Part shown: piece by piece, positions 51,623 through 60,645 of the stretch | How positions within the stretch are numbered: the first letter of the stretch is position 1 | Layout of the letters: every line of letters begins with the position of its first letter | Assembly (NCBI RefSeq): GCF_005870035.1 | Contig: NZ_SWJG01000001.1 | Location: 1,103,639 to 1,167,638 of the forward strand | Length of the DNA stretch: 64,000 nucleotides | Direction: 5' to 3' | Origin: Spirosoma lacussanchae | Lineage (GTDB): Bacteria > Bacteroidota > Bacteroidia > Cytophagales > Spirosomataceae | The notes under the pieces: model-generated | What the model saw: the letters and a program-made list of their open reading frames with translations, nothing else | What the model was told of the DNA's origin: nothing | Database searches by the model: none | Translations under genes and position numbers: made by a program

Positions 51623-54600
51623 TTAGAAGTTAAGACCAACGCCAAACGTGTAGGTCCGGGCCTGTGGGGCCGAGTTCCGGTCAATACCGGGAGCAATGTT
51701 GGTATCGCGGTTGGTCGATACCTCGGGGTCAGCACCGGTATATTTGGTGATCACGAAGGCATTCTGCACCTGGGCGTATAGCCGCAGCGACGAGATGTTA
51801 GCCTTGCGGAGCAGATCGTTCCGGAGCGTATACGACAGCGACAGGTTACGACCCCGGATGAAATCACCGTCTTCCACGTTTTCGGTGATCGGGTTGGCCG
51901 ATCCGTTCGAGACGTTATCGTTCAGCACCGGACGCGGAATGTTCGTAATGTCGCCGGCTTTCTGCCAGCGGTTCAGCATGTCGGTATGGTTGTTCCAGGG
52001 GCGTTGATCGCGCAGACCGGCTTTGGTACCGTTGTAGATTACGTTACCACCCGAGTATTGCAGGAAGATACCCAGCTCCAGGTTGCCGTAGCGGAAGGTG
52101 TTGTCAAAACCGCCGAACCACTTGGGCAGGGCATTACCCACAACAACGCGGTCGCTACCCGAAATAGCCGGTGCTACCGTACCATTGTCAACGTAGGTCC
52201 AGCGCTGGGCAGGGGCGGCTGCGTGGTTGTACTGTATCTGACGATCCTGAGTCGTTCCATCGGCGTTGGTGACGGTACGAACAAAAATCCGCTGCCCATT
52301 AGCCGGGTTAACGCCAGCCGTCCGGATGGCAAAGATGCTACCGATCGACTCACCTACGCGAACAATATTGGCGTTTTCCAGACCACCCGTAAAGCCGAAG
52401 ATGTCGGCGTTATTGTTAGCCAGGGCTAGCACCTTATTCTCGAGGGTAGCAATGTTGAAGCTGGTTGTCCAGTTGAACTTACCCTTCGTGATGTTGTTCG
52501 ACGTAATGGACAGTTCAATACCTCTGTTCTCCATCGCCCCAATGTTGGTAGCGATGCTGTTGCCCGGGATACCACGCGACGGAGCTGTCGGTTCGGGCAG
52601 TACCAGGTCGTTTACGCGCTTCTGGTAGTAGGTGAATTCGCCCGTGATGCGGTCGTTGAACAGACCAAAGGCCACGCCCAGATCCAGGCTGTTGCTAACC
52701 TCCCAGCGCAGATCGGGGTTACCCGCCTGAGCAAATACGAAAGTCGGTACGGTGCCATACAGGCCGGAGTTGAACAGGCTCAGCGAGGCAAAGCTGCCAA
52801 TACCGGTGTTACCCACCTGACCGTAGCTGGCCCGCAGTTTAAACTCGTTCACGACCGAGCCCAGCCGTGAGTTTTTCCAGAAGTCTTCTTCCGAAATACG
52901 ATAGCCAACCGATCCGCCGGCAAAGTTACCCCACTTGTTACCCGCTGCGTAGGCTGAGTAGCCATCGCGCCGGAAGTTGATGTTAAAGAGATACTTCTTA
53001 TCGAAATCGTAGTTCACCCGGGCGTAGTACGACGACAGGCCGGTCTGGGTCTGGAAGTTACCAGCGGGCGGGTTGTTGGTGGTGAAGTTACCCTGATAGG
53101 TTGTGAAGAACGGATCGGACAAGCCCTGACGCGAACCGCCCCAGCTGTCGTACGTGAACTTCTGCTGCTCGGTCCCGACTACAGTTTGGAACGAGTGCTT
53201 GCCGAAGCCGAAATCGTAAGTCAGGTAGTTCTGCAGGTTCCACAGTTTGACGTTCGAATAGATGTTGAACGCCTGACCGCCATTGGTGCCGCCTTCGCCA
53301 TGGATGCTGTTGCGGAAGTCGATGTCTTCTACCGTTGTCCGGTCCGTGCCGTACGAAGTGCGGAAGGTCAGTCCTTTGAACAGGTTCACATCGGCAAAAA
53401 TATTACCAATGATGTGGTTGTTCTCCGAAGTGAATTTACTCAGATCGAGGTCGGGCAGCGGGTTGTAGTAACCGCCGGGGCCAACCAGGTTATTACCCAG
53501 ACCGAGGTTGTTGCTGGACCGGTTGATGTTGTAGCTGCCATCAGCGTTGTAGGGAGCCACGTTTGGCGCCAGTACCAGCGGCAGACGACCCAGACCACCC
53601 GTGCTGAAGGCCCCCGTGGTTCCCGTGTTCGGCGACCGGTTGAAGCTGTTGGCCAGGGTGATGTTTGACCCAATGCGGATGGCTTTGTTCAGCTGGTGCG
53701 AAATGTTCATCCGGCCCGTAACCCGGCTGAAATCGTTTTTCTGAATCATACCCTGCTGATTGGTATAGCCAACCGAGAAGGCATAACGCGTGTCTTTGGT
53801 GCCGCCGTTTACGTTGATGTTGTGGTTTTGCTGGAAACCCGTCCGGTATACGTAATCGTACCAGTCGGTATCGACAATGCTGCCATCGGGGTTCAGGGTC
53901 GGGAAGAACTGATCGGGCAGACCGGCGTTGCGGGCGGCTTCGTTCTTGATGGTCATGAACTCCTGCGCGTTGAGCATGTTGAACAGACGGAACGGCTGCG
54001 TAGCACCCGCCCAGCCGTCGTAGCTCACCTGAGCGCGGCCTTCTTTACCTTTCTTGGTGGTGATCAGGATAACCCCGGCCGCAGCGCGCGACCCGTAAAT
54101 GGCCGTTGCCCCTGCATCTTTCAGGATTTCGAGCGATTCGATGTCGTTCGGGTTGATGTCGCCCAGGGGGTTGTTGACCGTGAAGCCACCCGACGATACG
54201 TTGCCCGAGTTGATGGGCAAGCCGTCGATAACGATCAGCGGAGACGATGAACCACTAATCGACGACACGCCCCGTACGCGAATTACCGGAGCGTTGTTGA
54301 GGACGCCGTTCGGGGTGACGATGTTTACGCCAGCTGCCCGGCCCTGTAGTGCCTGATCAAAGCTTTGTACGGGCTTGTTGGCAATTACCGACCCTTCTAC
54401 CGACGATACCGCACCCGTAATGGTTTTTTTGCTTTGTGAACCATAGCCGACTACGACGACTTCGTTCAGGTTCGAGGCATCGCTGGTGAGTGCGACGTTT
54501 ACGCTGGCCCGATTGCCAACGGCTACTTCCTGGCTGGAGAAGCCAATGAAGCTAAACACAAGCCGGGCGTTGCCCGACACATTGATCCGGTACTTGCCAT

Positions 54601-54772
54601 CCGCATCGGTTGTTGTGCCGCGGGTAGTACCTTTTACCTGTACGCTCACGCCGGGAAGGGCGGAGCCGTCGTCTGATGAAGTGACGCGGCCACTCACTGC
54701 TACATCCTGCGCCAGAGCAGGAATGAACAAAAGAAGTGTAAGTAGCCAGCTTCCAAATAAAATTCTGATCAT
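51623..54772 (-). CDS. susC: SusC/RagA TonB-dependent transporter (pair 1)
   Basis: 1049 residues from the ATG at 54772 (MIRILFGSWLLTLLLFIPAL), a signal peptide. The CarboxypepD_reg-like domain (about 22-100, VSGRVTSSDDGSALPGVSVQ) is followed by the plug (VVVGYGSQSKKTITGAVSSV, and ILKDAGATAIYGSRAAAGVI) and the barrel, ending RTYTFGVGLNF. It imports large substrates with TonB energy. The N-terminal coding tract contains 89 bp identical to susC2. Promoter with -33 and -7 boxes is at 54812-54844. Confidence 0.95.
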   Translation of the reverse strand: MIRILFGSWLLTLLLFIPALAQDVAVSGRVTSSDDGSALPGVSVQVKGTTRGTTTDADGKYRINVSGNARLVFSFIGFSSQEVAVGNRASVNVALTSDASNLNEVVVVGYGSQSKKTITGAVSSVEGSVIANKPVQSFDQALQGRAAGVNIVTPNGVLNNAPVIRVRGVSSISGSSSPLIVIDGLPINSGNVSSGGFTVNNPLGDINPNDIESLEILKDAGATAIYGSRAAAGVILITTKKGKEGRAQVSYDGWAGATQPFRLFNMLNAQEFMTIKNEAARNAGLPDQFFPTLNPDGSIVDTDWYDYVYRTGFQQNHNINVNGGTKDTRYAFSVGYTNQQGMIQKNDFSRVTGRMNISHQLNKAIRIGSNITLANSFNRSPNTGTTGAFSTGGLGRLPLVLAPNVAPYNADGSYNINRSSNNLGLGNNLVGPGGYYNPLPDLDLSKFTSENNHIIGNIFADVNLFKGLTFRTSYGTDRTTVEDIDFRNSIHGEGGTNGGQAFNIYSNVKLWNLQNYLTYDFGFGKHSFQTVVGTEQQKFTYDSWGGSRQGLSDPFFTTYQGNFTTNNPPAGNFQTQTGLSSYYARVNYDFDKKYLFNINFRRDGYSAYAAGNKWGNFAGGSVGYRISEEDFWKNSRLGSVVNEFKLRASYGQVGNTGIGSFASLSLFNSGLYGTVPTFVFAQAGNPDLRWEVSNSLDLGVAFGLFNDRITGEFTYYQKRVNDLVLPEPTAPSRGIPGNSIATNIGAMENRGIELSITSNNITKGKFNWTTSFNIATLENKVLALANNNADIFGFTGGLENANIVRVGESIGSIFAIRTAGVNPANGQRIFVRTVTNADGTTQDRQIQYNHAAAPAQRWTYVDNGTVAPAISGSDRVVVGNALPKWFGGFDNTFRYGNLELGIFLQYSGGNVIYNGTKAGLRDQRPWNNHTDMLNRWQKAGDITNIPRPVLNDNVSNGSANPITENVEDGDFIRGRNLSLSYTLRNDLLRKANISSLRLYAQVQNAFVITKYTGADPEVSTNRDTNIAPGIDRNSAPQARTYTFGVGLNF
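54606..54694. repeat. 89-bp tract identical to 60191-60279
   Basis: Lies within the susC1 CarboxypepD_reg-like coding region and matches susC2 (60191-60279) base for base in the same orientation. The tract begins TCGGTTGTTGTGCCGCGGGT and ends GTGACGCGGCCACT. Confidence 0.9.
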
Positions 54773-54811
54773 ACTTATGATTAGGTTAGAAAAAATGGTA
54801 AAACTTGGCTG

Positions 54812-54844
54812 CAAAAGTACAAACAATTTATTCGGCATCGCAAA
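54812..54844 (-). promoter_or_regulatory. susC1 promoter (-33 TTTG / -7 TACTTTTG)
   Basis: On the minus strand TTTG (54841-54844) and TACTTTTG (54812-54819) are separated by 21 bp, an exact fit to the Bacteroidota consensus. The predicted transcription start is about 35 bp before the ATG. Confidence 0.8.
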
Positions 54845-55107
54845 TGGGTTATTAAATAAATTATATTCCTATATGGATAGTTGTATTAAAATTACTTTCT
54901 CTTTAGGTTTAGTAGATTTACTGACAATGAATGATCTGCGCATTACTACTTATACTATCTTTAGTTTTACTTATAGTGTTAGAGTATATATACTTAATTT
55001 TTGATGAGTAATTGAGTAATTAGGTATCGATAGCTGTTCTTACATGAGGCTGGTTTTACCTAGTTAGATCAATATTGACATTTTTTTATTCCAAGTAGAA
55101 TTTTTTT

Positions 55108-55150
55108 TAGCAAAAAGGCCCGATTCATAATGAATCGGGCCTTTTTGCTA
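55108..55150. terminator. 20-bp perfect bidirectional terminator
   Basis: TAGCAAAAAGGCCCGATTCA (55108-55127) pairs perfectly with 55131-55150 around a TAA loop. The A5/T5 pairing in the stem suits ending either strand; it closes the susC2-susD2-lipoprotein transcript. Confidence 0.9.
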
Positions 55151-55165
55151 GAGTATGTAGGTCGA

Positions 55166-55657
55166 CTACTGACGGAATGAGTAACCGAGCCTTTTGTAGT
55201 TCTGGCTTGGTTTGAACTCCGTGCTGGTGCTGTCTATAACCAACACCAAATTGGCAATAGGCGCGGTAGAACTGGTGGCCCGGCCAACTGTTACCGTGAG
55301 TGAGCCCACATTGCGTCCATTTGGTCCTCCCGGAATAGTTACATTTCCGCCGTTAGACAATGTGTAGCTGTTGGGCGAGGCTGTAGTAGCTGTCGGGTCA
55401 ACGAAGACCCGCACCGTCAGGTCACTGGTCCGCTGGCGGCCAACCAGATTGATGGTTGCCACGCTGGAGCTGCCAGCCGTTACGCTATTGGGCAGAGCCG
55501 TTATCGAATAAGGACGGCCCGTAGCATTAGTCCGTAGAATCGCTTCGTTAAATTCGACCAGGGTCTCTTCGTCGAAGACTTTATCGATACTATTGTCGCA
55601 GGCGTAAAGCATCAACAGCGCTAAAGCACCCGCTATAAATCCAGGTATTTTTTTCAT
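55166..55657 (-). CDS. SusCD-associated lipoprotein, unknown function
   Basis: 163 residues with lipobox LYAC (Cys20). The beta-rich mature part (ITALPNSVTAGSSSVATINL, LTVRVFVDPTATTAS, NVGSLTVTVGRATS) has the look of an Ig-like or DUF4843-like domain, as found after SusD genes. It probably sits with SusC2/SusD2 on the surface and aids substrate capture. The family name is tentative. It follows susD2 by 60 bp. Confidence 0.7.
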   Translation of the reverse strand: MKKIPGFIAGALALLMLYACDNSIDKVFDEETLVEFNEAILRTNATGRPYSITALPNSVTAGSSSVATINLVGRQRTSDLTVRVFVDPTATTASPNSYTLSNGGNVTIPGGPNGRNVGSLTVTVGRATSSTAPIANLVLVIDSTSTEFKPSQNYKRLGYSFRQ

Positions 55658-55717
55658 TGAAAACGAATGGTTGATGTCTCCAGGCCCTTCATGCTGGAGA
55701 AGGGCCTGGAGAGCAGG

Positions 55718-57232
55718 TTAGTAACCGAAATTCTGCCGAACGCTTTTGTTGGTCGATAACTCGTTGACCGGAATAGGGGCCAGGATGCGGAAATCGTTGT
55801 ACGGAACGTTATTAGGCGTTGTCGTGAGCGGAATGGTCTTGATGACATCCTGCCCGCGCCGTTTCAGATCGAACCAGCGGTGACCTTCAAACCCATACTC
55901 CAGCCGACGCTGCCGCAGAATCTCGTTCAGCAGCGCATCGCCAGTCAGGCCAGTGCGCTCTGGAAGACCCGAGCGGGTGCGGATAACGTTCAGATCAGCC
56001 AGGGCATCGACGGTGTTACCCAGCATGGCGTTGGCTTCAGCCCGGTTCAGGTAAGCCTCCGAGATCCGGATAACCGGAACGTTGTCTAGGTTGATGACGC
56101 CGTTTTTGCCCAGAAACTTGGTGCACTCGATGAACGCGTTACCCCGGCCCGTCGTGCCCAGTTCGTACAACTGCCGACGGATGTCGAGGACTTGTCCGGC
56201 TGCGTTCTTCTCGGCTTCCAACTCGGCGATGAACGCGTTGTTGGGAACCAGGTCACCAAAACCACCCGTTGTTGAGCGGTCACCAATGCGAACCAGTGTC
56301 GTGTAGGTTGTTTGCAGCGCGTTGTTCACCCCAATGTTTTCCGGCGTGGTATACGCCAGCTCGAACACTGACTCGGGGTTACGCGGAGCCCGCCAGCCAC
56401 CTACATACGATGCGTTAGGCGAAAGTTTAACGGCACCGGCGATCGCATCGGTCGCGTTTTTCACAGCTGTGGCGTAGTCCTTATTGTACAGGGCTACCCG
56501 CGAGAACAGAACCTGAGCGGCCTGTAAGTTCCCGTTCGTTGGCAATGTACCGTTAGCCGGAAATGAAGAGCCCGAAGAACCACGGCTAAATGAATTGATC
56601 GATCCCTGCAGGTCAGTGTAAATCTGTCTGTAAACGTCGGCAATGGGTGCCCGGGCCGGGAACGTAATCTGTCCCTGGTTCAGCACACCCGTTGTGAGCA
56701 GAGGAACGCCACCCCGGCTGTTCTGAGCGATTTCTACCCCTGGATCATACGCATAAATTCGCATCAGATCGTGGTACAGCAGCGCCCGCAGAAACTGGGC
56801 CTGCCCCCGAATCGAATTCCGGCGGTTGGTATCGGTCAGCGCGGTTACGCCAGGCAATGCGTCCAGAATCAGGTTAGCCTGGTTGATGGCAAAATAGGCC
56901 GATTGCCAGGTACCCGGTGCGAAGGTCGTACCGAATGATGAACCGGCAATGTTCCGGTTCTCGTTGTTCAGACGACCCGATTTGTTGGTTGCCTGCGCAT
57001 TGTCGGCCAGTGCTTCGGCTACGGCCAGCATATCACGACCATAGAGCGCCGTGTTTTGCAGTCGGTCATAGATACCATTCAGGCCGGCATCGAGGCCTTC
57101 GGCGGTGGTTAACGCCGTCTGCGAGTCAACGTTCGATCGTGGGTCGACATCGAGCAGGTTCGAGCAGGCCGTTACCGTCAGGATACCGGTAGTGAGCAGG
57201 CCCAGGGACCATATATGTTTGATTGTACGCAT
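55718..57232 (-). CDS. susD: SusD/RagB family nutrient-binding lipoprotein (pair 2)
   Basis: 504 residues. Lipobox region LTVTACSNLLDVDPR (Cys23). SusD signature features are AYFAINQANLILDALPGVTA, GQAQFLRALLYHDLMRIYAY and the C-terminal LRQRRLEYGFEGHRWFDLKR, which is a family hallmark. It follows susC2 by 23 bp and precedes the extra lipoprotein gene. The partner channel is encoded upstream; the substrate is unknown. Confidence 0.95.
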   Translation of the reverse strand: MRTIKHIWSLGLLTTGILTVTACSNLLDVDPRSNVDSQTALTTAEGLDAGLNGIYDRLQNTALYGRDMLAVAEALADNAQATNKSGRLNNENRNIAGSSFGTTFAPGTWQSAYFAINQANLILDALPGVTALTDTNRRNSIRGQAQFLRALLYHDLMRIYAYDPGVEIAQNSRGGVPLLTTGVLNQGQITFPARAPIADVYRQIYTDLQGSINSFSRGSSGSSFPANGTLPTNGNLQAAQVLFSRVALYNKDYATAVKNATDAIAGAVKLSPNASYVGGWRAPRNPESVFELAYTTPENIGVNNALQTTYTTLVRIGDRSTTGGFGDLVPNNAFIAELEAEKNAAGQVLDIRRQLYELGTTGRGNAFIECTKFLGKNGVINLDNVPVIRISEAYLNRAEANAMLGNTVDALADLNVIRTRSGLPERTGLTGDALLNEILRQRRLEYGFEGHRWFDLKRRGQDVIKTIPLTTTPNNVPYNDFRILAPIPVNELSTNKSVRQNFGY

Positions 57233-57255
57233 GGAGTCAAAAATCGTTGGCTGAA

Positions 57256-60200
57256 TTAGAACGTTAAGTTGATACCTGCCTGGTAAGTTTTCGAGTTCGG
57301 TACAACCCCGGTGTTTCCGCTACCGAAGTTGAGGAACTCAGGGTCGTAGCTCGTCCAGTTGGTGAACGTAAGCAGGTTAGCGCTCTGGATATATACCCGG
57401 GCTTTCGACGCACCGATCCGCTTCGAAACGGCAGCTGGTACGTCATACGCCAGCGTGATCTGCTTCAGGCGCAGGTACGAAGCGTCTTCGAGGGTACGGG
57501 TACCGCCCAGACCACTAACCCCGCGGGTTTCGATGTTGCCGTTGATAGTGCGCGGCACATCGGTGATGTCGCCCGGCTGCTGCCAGCGACGGTCGTATAC
57601 CGAGCGCAGGGCGTTGAAGTCACGACCAGCTAGCTCAGACAGGAACGACGTCTGCGAGTTGAACGACCGCCGGCCGTAATCGTACTGGAACAGCACGTCG
57701 AGTGTCAGCCCACCGTAGGTGAAAGTATTGTTGAAACCGCCGTAGAATTTGGGCAGCTCCGTACCGAAATACTTCTGATCGCGGGGCGTAATCGGGGTGT
57801 AGGTAATGTTGCCGGCAAAATCGCGGAACATCGGCCGACCCGTAGCCGGGTTAACACCAGCATAATCGGTGGTGTACTGAGCCTGCAGCGGCCGACCCAG
57901 GATAGCCGTCCGGCCTACTCCGTAGAAGTCGGTATACGCCAGCGTGATGGCACTGTCGGGGTTGGCCAGGGGTACGATACCCGGGTACAGCGACGTTACC
58001 TTGTTCTCGATGAAGGTGATATTGAACGTAGAGCGCCACTGGAACGGCCCTGCTTTCAGGTTCACCGAGTTCAGTTCGATTTCAAGCCCTTTATTCTCCA
58101 CCGAACCCACGTTGCGTGAAATGGTCGAGTAACCACTGGTGAACGGCAGGTTGAACGGCAGCAGCAGGTCTCTACTAACCCGTCGGAACACGTCTACCGA
58201 ACCCGTCAGACGGTTCTGGAAGAAGCCGAAATCAAGACCGATGTTGGTCGTCTCGTTGGTTTCCCACCGCAGGTCAGGGTTAGCCAGCTGCGTGGGGGCA
58301 AAACCGGCGGCACCGTTGTAGTCAAAACCGGCGCTGACCAGACCCAGGCCAGGGAAGTTCGACTGGTTAAACAGCGAACCCAACTGGTCGTTACCCGTTG
58401 TACCGAACGAGGCCCGCAGTTTCAGGTCGCTGACCAGGTTATTGCCTTTCAGGAAATCCTCTTCGGTAACCAGCCACGCCCCCGATATGGACGGGAAGAA
58501 ACCGTACCGATAGTTGGCCCCGAACCGGCTCGAACCGTCCAGACGACCAATCAGGCTCAGGTTATACTTCTTGTTGAAGTCGTACTTGATGTTTCCAAAG
58601 ATAGACGCCTTGCGGAAGTTGTTGAACGTGCCGAAGATGTTCTGGGGCAACGCAGCCGCACTGGCGTACTTGAAGTCAGGCGTCGGTACGTTGGTGATGT
58701 TGGTAGCCAGGTTCTCGTTCACATCGGAGCGGTACTCGGCGCCCAGCAACAGACCTACATCGTGCTTGCCGGCAAACAGCTTGTTATAGTTGGCCGTGAT
58801 GTTGGTCAGGAAGTTTTTATTCTCGTTCAGCTGATCCTGAATCCGGCCACGTACGTTGAAACCATCGGCCGTCCGTGGGTCCGAGAAGTTCCGGCCCCGA
58901 ATAATCCGATAGTCGAGGCTCACAAACGGACGAATGGTAAGCCCATCGATTACTTTGTAGTTCAGCGCCAGGCTACCCACAAACTGGTTGATATCGGCCC
59001 GGATGGTGTTCAGTTCACTAACCTGCAGAATGTTCTGGTTCAGGATGCCCGGAATACCACCCTGCGAGGGCGGTCCGAAATACGATCCGTCCGCGTTGTA
59101 GATAGGAATACTCGGAAGGATAAGGGGCGATGCGAACGCACCGGCACCCAGGAACGAACCGCCGTTCGGGCCACCGAACTGCCCCCGCGCCGAAATGGTG
59201 CTTAGCTTAAGCGTCTGGTCAATAGACAGTTTGGGGTTAATCTGGTGCGTCAGCGTTGTGTTCAGCGTACCGCGCTTGAAGTCAACATTGACGATGTTGG
59301 CGCTCTGGGTGTAGTACGAACCTGATACATAGAAGCGGGTTTTGTCGGTACCGCCGTTCAGGCCCAGCTCGTAGTTGTTGGTGATGCCCCGCTTGTATAC
59401 GGCATCCTGCCAATCGTAGGTAGGCAGCGCAGCAATTTCAGCGTCGCTCAGGGTCGTTGGCTGACGAATGGTGCTCAGCACGGCCGTCCGGGCGGCTTCG
59501 CTGGTCTGCCCCCCGTTGATGCGGGCCTGCGTACGCAGAGCAATCCACTCCTGGGTGTTGAGTACGTCGAGCTTTTTGATCGGATCGGCAACCCCCGTGA
59601 AATAGTTAACGGAAATCTGGGTTTTACCGGCTTTACCGCGTTTGGTCGTTACCAATACAACCCCGTTGGCGGCCTGAGACCCGTAAATAGAAGCTGCTGC
59701 GGCATCTTTCAGAATCTCGATCGATTCGATGTCGCTGGGGTTCAGAAACGCCAGTGGGTTACTGCTGGTAAAGGTTGAGTTGTTGGTGGTGTTCAGCTGA
59801 ACGCCGTCCACAACGTAGAGCGGATCGCTACCGGCCGAGATTGAGCCGACCCCCCGAACCCGGATCTGAATAGCACCACCCGGTACGCCGTTGGCCGACG
59901 TTACCTGCACACCGGCTGCCCGGCCTGCCAGCGCTTTATCGAAGCTACCAACTGGCAGGTTCGATACCGTAGCGCCGGCTACTTTCGAGCTGGCACCGGT
60001 AAACTCGCGCCGGTTAACGGTACCGCCGTAACCCGTTACTACGACTTCGTTCAGCTCCTGAGCGTTGTTCTCCAGACGAACGTTTACGGTACTGCGATTA
60101 CCAACGGCTACTTCCTGCGAGAGAAAACCGATAAAGCTGAATACCAACCGGGCGTTGGCTGGAGCACTAATCCGGTAATTCCCCTCGGCGTCGGTTGTTG

Positions 60201-60357
60201 TGCCGCGGGTAGTACCTTTTACCTGTACGCTCACGCCGGGAAGGGCGGAGCCGTCGTCTGATGAAGTGACGCGGCCACTTACTGCTATTTCCTGCGCCAG
60301 AACCGGCAGGCAGAACAATAACGAAAGCAACCAGCTTCCAAATAAAATTTTGCGCAT
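57256..60357 (-). CDS. susC: SusC/RagA TonB-dependent transporter (pair 2)
   Basis: 1033 residues with a signal peptide (MRKILFGSWLLSLLFCLPVL). The CarboxypepD_reg-like domain reads ISGRVTSSDDGSALPGVSVQ-like, nearly the same as in susC1. The plug has VVTGYGGTVNRREFTGASSK and EILKDAAAASIYGSQAANGV, and the barrel ends SKTYQAGINLTF. Beyond the N-terminal domain it is clearly divergent from susC1, so the two probably carry different substrates. A -7-like TATCTTTG (60407-60414) lies about 50 bp upstream, without a good -33 box. Confidence 0.95.
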   Translation of the reverse strand: MRKILFGSWLLSLLFCLPVLAQEIAVSGRVTSSDDGSALPGVSVQVKGTTRGTTTDAEGNYRISAPANARLVFSFIGFLSQEVAVGNRSTVNVRLENNAQELNEVVVTGYGGTVNRREFTGASSKVAGATVSNLPVGSFDKALAGRAAGVQVTSANGVPGGAIQIRVRGVGSISAGSDPLYVVDGVQLNTTNNSTFTSSNPLAFLNPSDIESIEILKDAAAASIYGSQAANGVVLVTTKRGKAGKTQISVNYFTGVADPIKKLDVLNTQEWIALRTQARINGGQTSEAARTAVLSTIRQPTTLSDAEIAALPTYDWQDAVYKRGITNNYELGLNGGTDKTRFYVSGSYYTQSANIVNVDFKRGTLNTTLTHQINPKLSIDQTLKLSTISARGQFGGPNGGSFLGAGAFASPLILPSIPIYNADGSYFGPPSQGGIPGILNQNILQVSELNTIRADINQFVGSLALNYKVIDGLTIRPFVSLDYRIIRGRNFSDPRTADGFNVRGRIQDQLNENKNFLTNITANYNKLFAGKHDVGLLLGAEYRSDVNENLATNITNVPTPDFKYASAAALPQNIFGTFNNFRKASIFGNIKYDFNKKYNLSLIGRLDGSSRFGANYRYGFFPSISGAWLVTEEDFLKGNNLVSDLKLRASFGTTGNDQLGSLFNQSNFPGLGLVSAGFDYNGAAGFAPTQLANPDLRWETNETTNIGLDFGFFQNRLTGSVDVFRRVSRDLLLPFNLPFTSGYSTISRNVGSVENKGLEIELNSVNLKAGPFQWRSTFNITFIENKVTSLYPGIVPLANPDSAITLAYTDFYGVGRTAILGRPLQAQYTTDYAGVNPATGRPMFRDFAGNITYTPITPRDQKYFGTELPKFYGGFNNTFTYGGLTLDVLFQYDYGRRSFNSQTSFLSELAGRDFNALRSVYDRRWQQPGDITDVPRTINGNIETRGVSGLGGTRTLEDASYLRLKQITLAYDVPAAVSKRIGASKARVYIQSANLLTFTNWTSYDPEFLNFGSGNTGVVPNSKTYQAGINLTF
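60191..60279. repeat. 89-bp tract identical to 54606-54694
   Basis: Copy within susC2, in direct orientation to the susC1 copy about 5.6 kb away. Confidence 0.9.
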
Positions 60358-60406
60358 TTGTGAGTAGAGATTAGAATTACATTGAGATGTACCGTTAAAT
60401 AAGACG

Positions 60407-60414
60407 CAAAGATA
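60407..60414 (-). promoter_or_regulatory. -7 box candidate for susC2
   Basis: TATCTTTG on the minus strand fits TAnnTTTG; no -33 TTTG is seen at the expected spacing. The AT-rich gap 60358-60645 is shared with the divergent amidohydrolase gene. Confidence 0.4.
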
Positions 60415-60592
60415 AGAGACCTGTATTCTATAGCATATATAGATGGTACTTTTTTATTCTTTTCATGAGAATAAGTAGTCTGGCCGTTACATATTGGCCA
60501 ATCATCTATAGATATAGAGATATAAACTGATTATTAGCTATATTGATTATTTTAATTGCTGTTTTTATGGAAATTATTTACGATTTATTTGG

Positions 60593-60600
60593 TATTTTTG
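60593..60600 (+). promoter_or_regulatory. -7 box candidate for the M20 amidohydrolase
   Basis: TATTTTTG fits TAnnTTTG on the plus strand, 45 bp before the ATG at 60646; the -33 box is not evident. Confidence 0.35.
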
Positions 60601-60645
60601 GCAAAAAACAGATTAATGTACGTACAGATAAACTTGGATATTTTG

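Larger units (their letters stand above)
54773..55165. other. 393-bp intergenic region between susC1 and the extra lipoprotein
   Basis: AT-rich. It holds the susC1 promoter (54812-54844, minus strand) and, at its far end, the terminator at 55108-55150. No convincing ORF; the plus-strand frame 54486-55004 is a shadow of susC1 running into this region. Confidence 0.6.
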
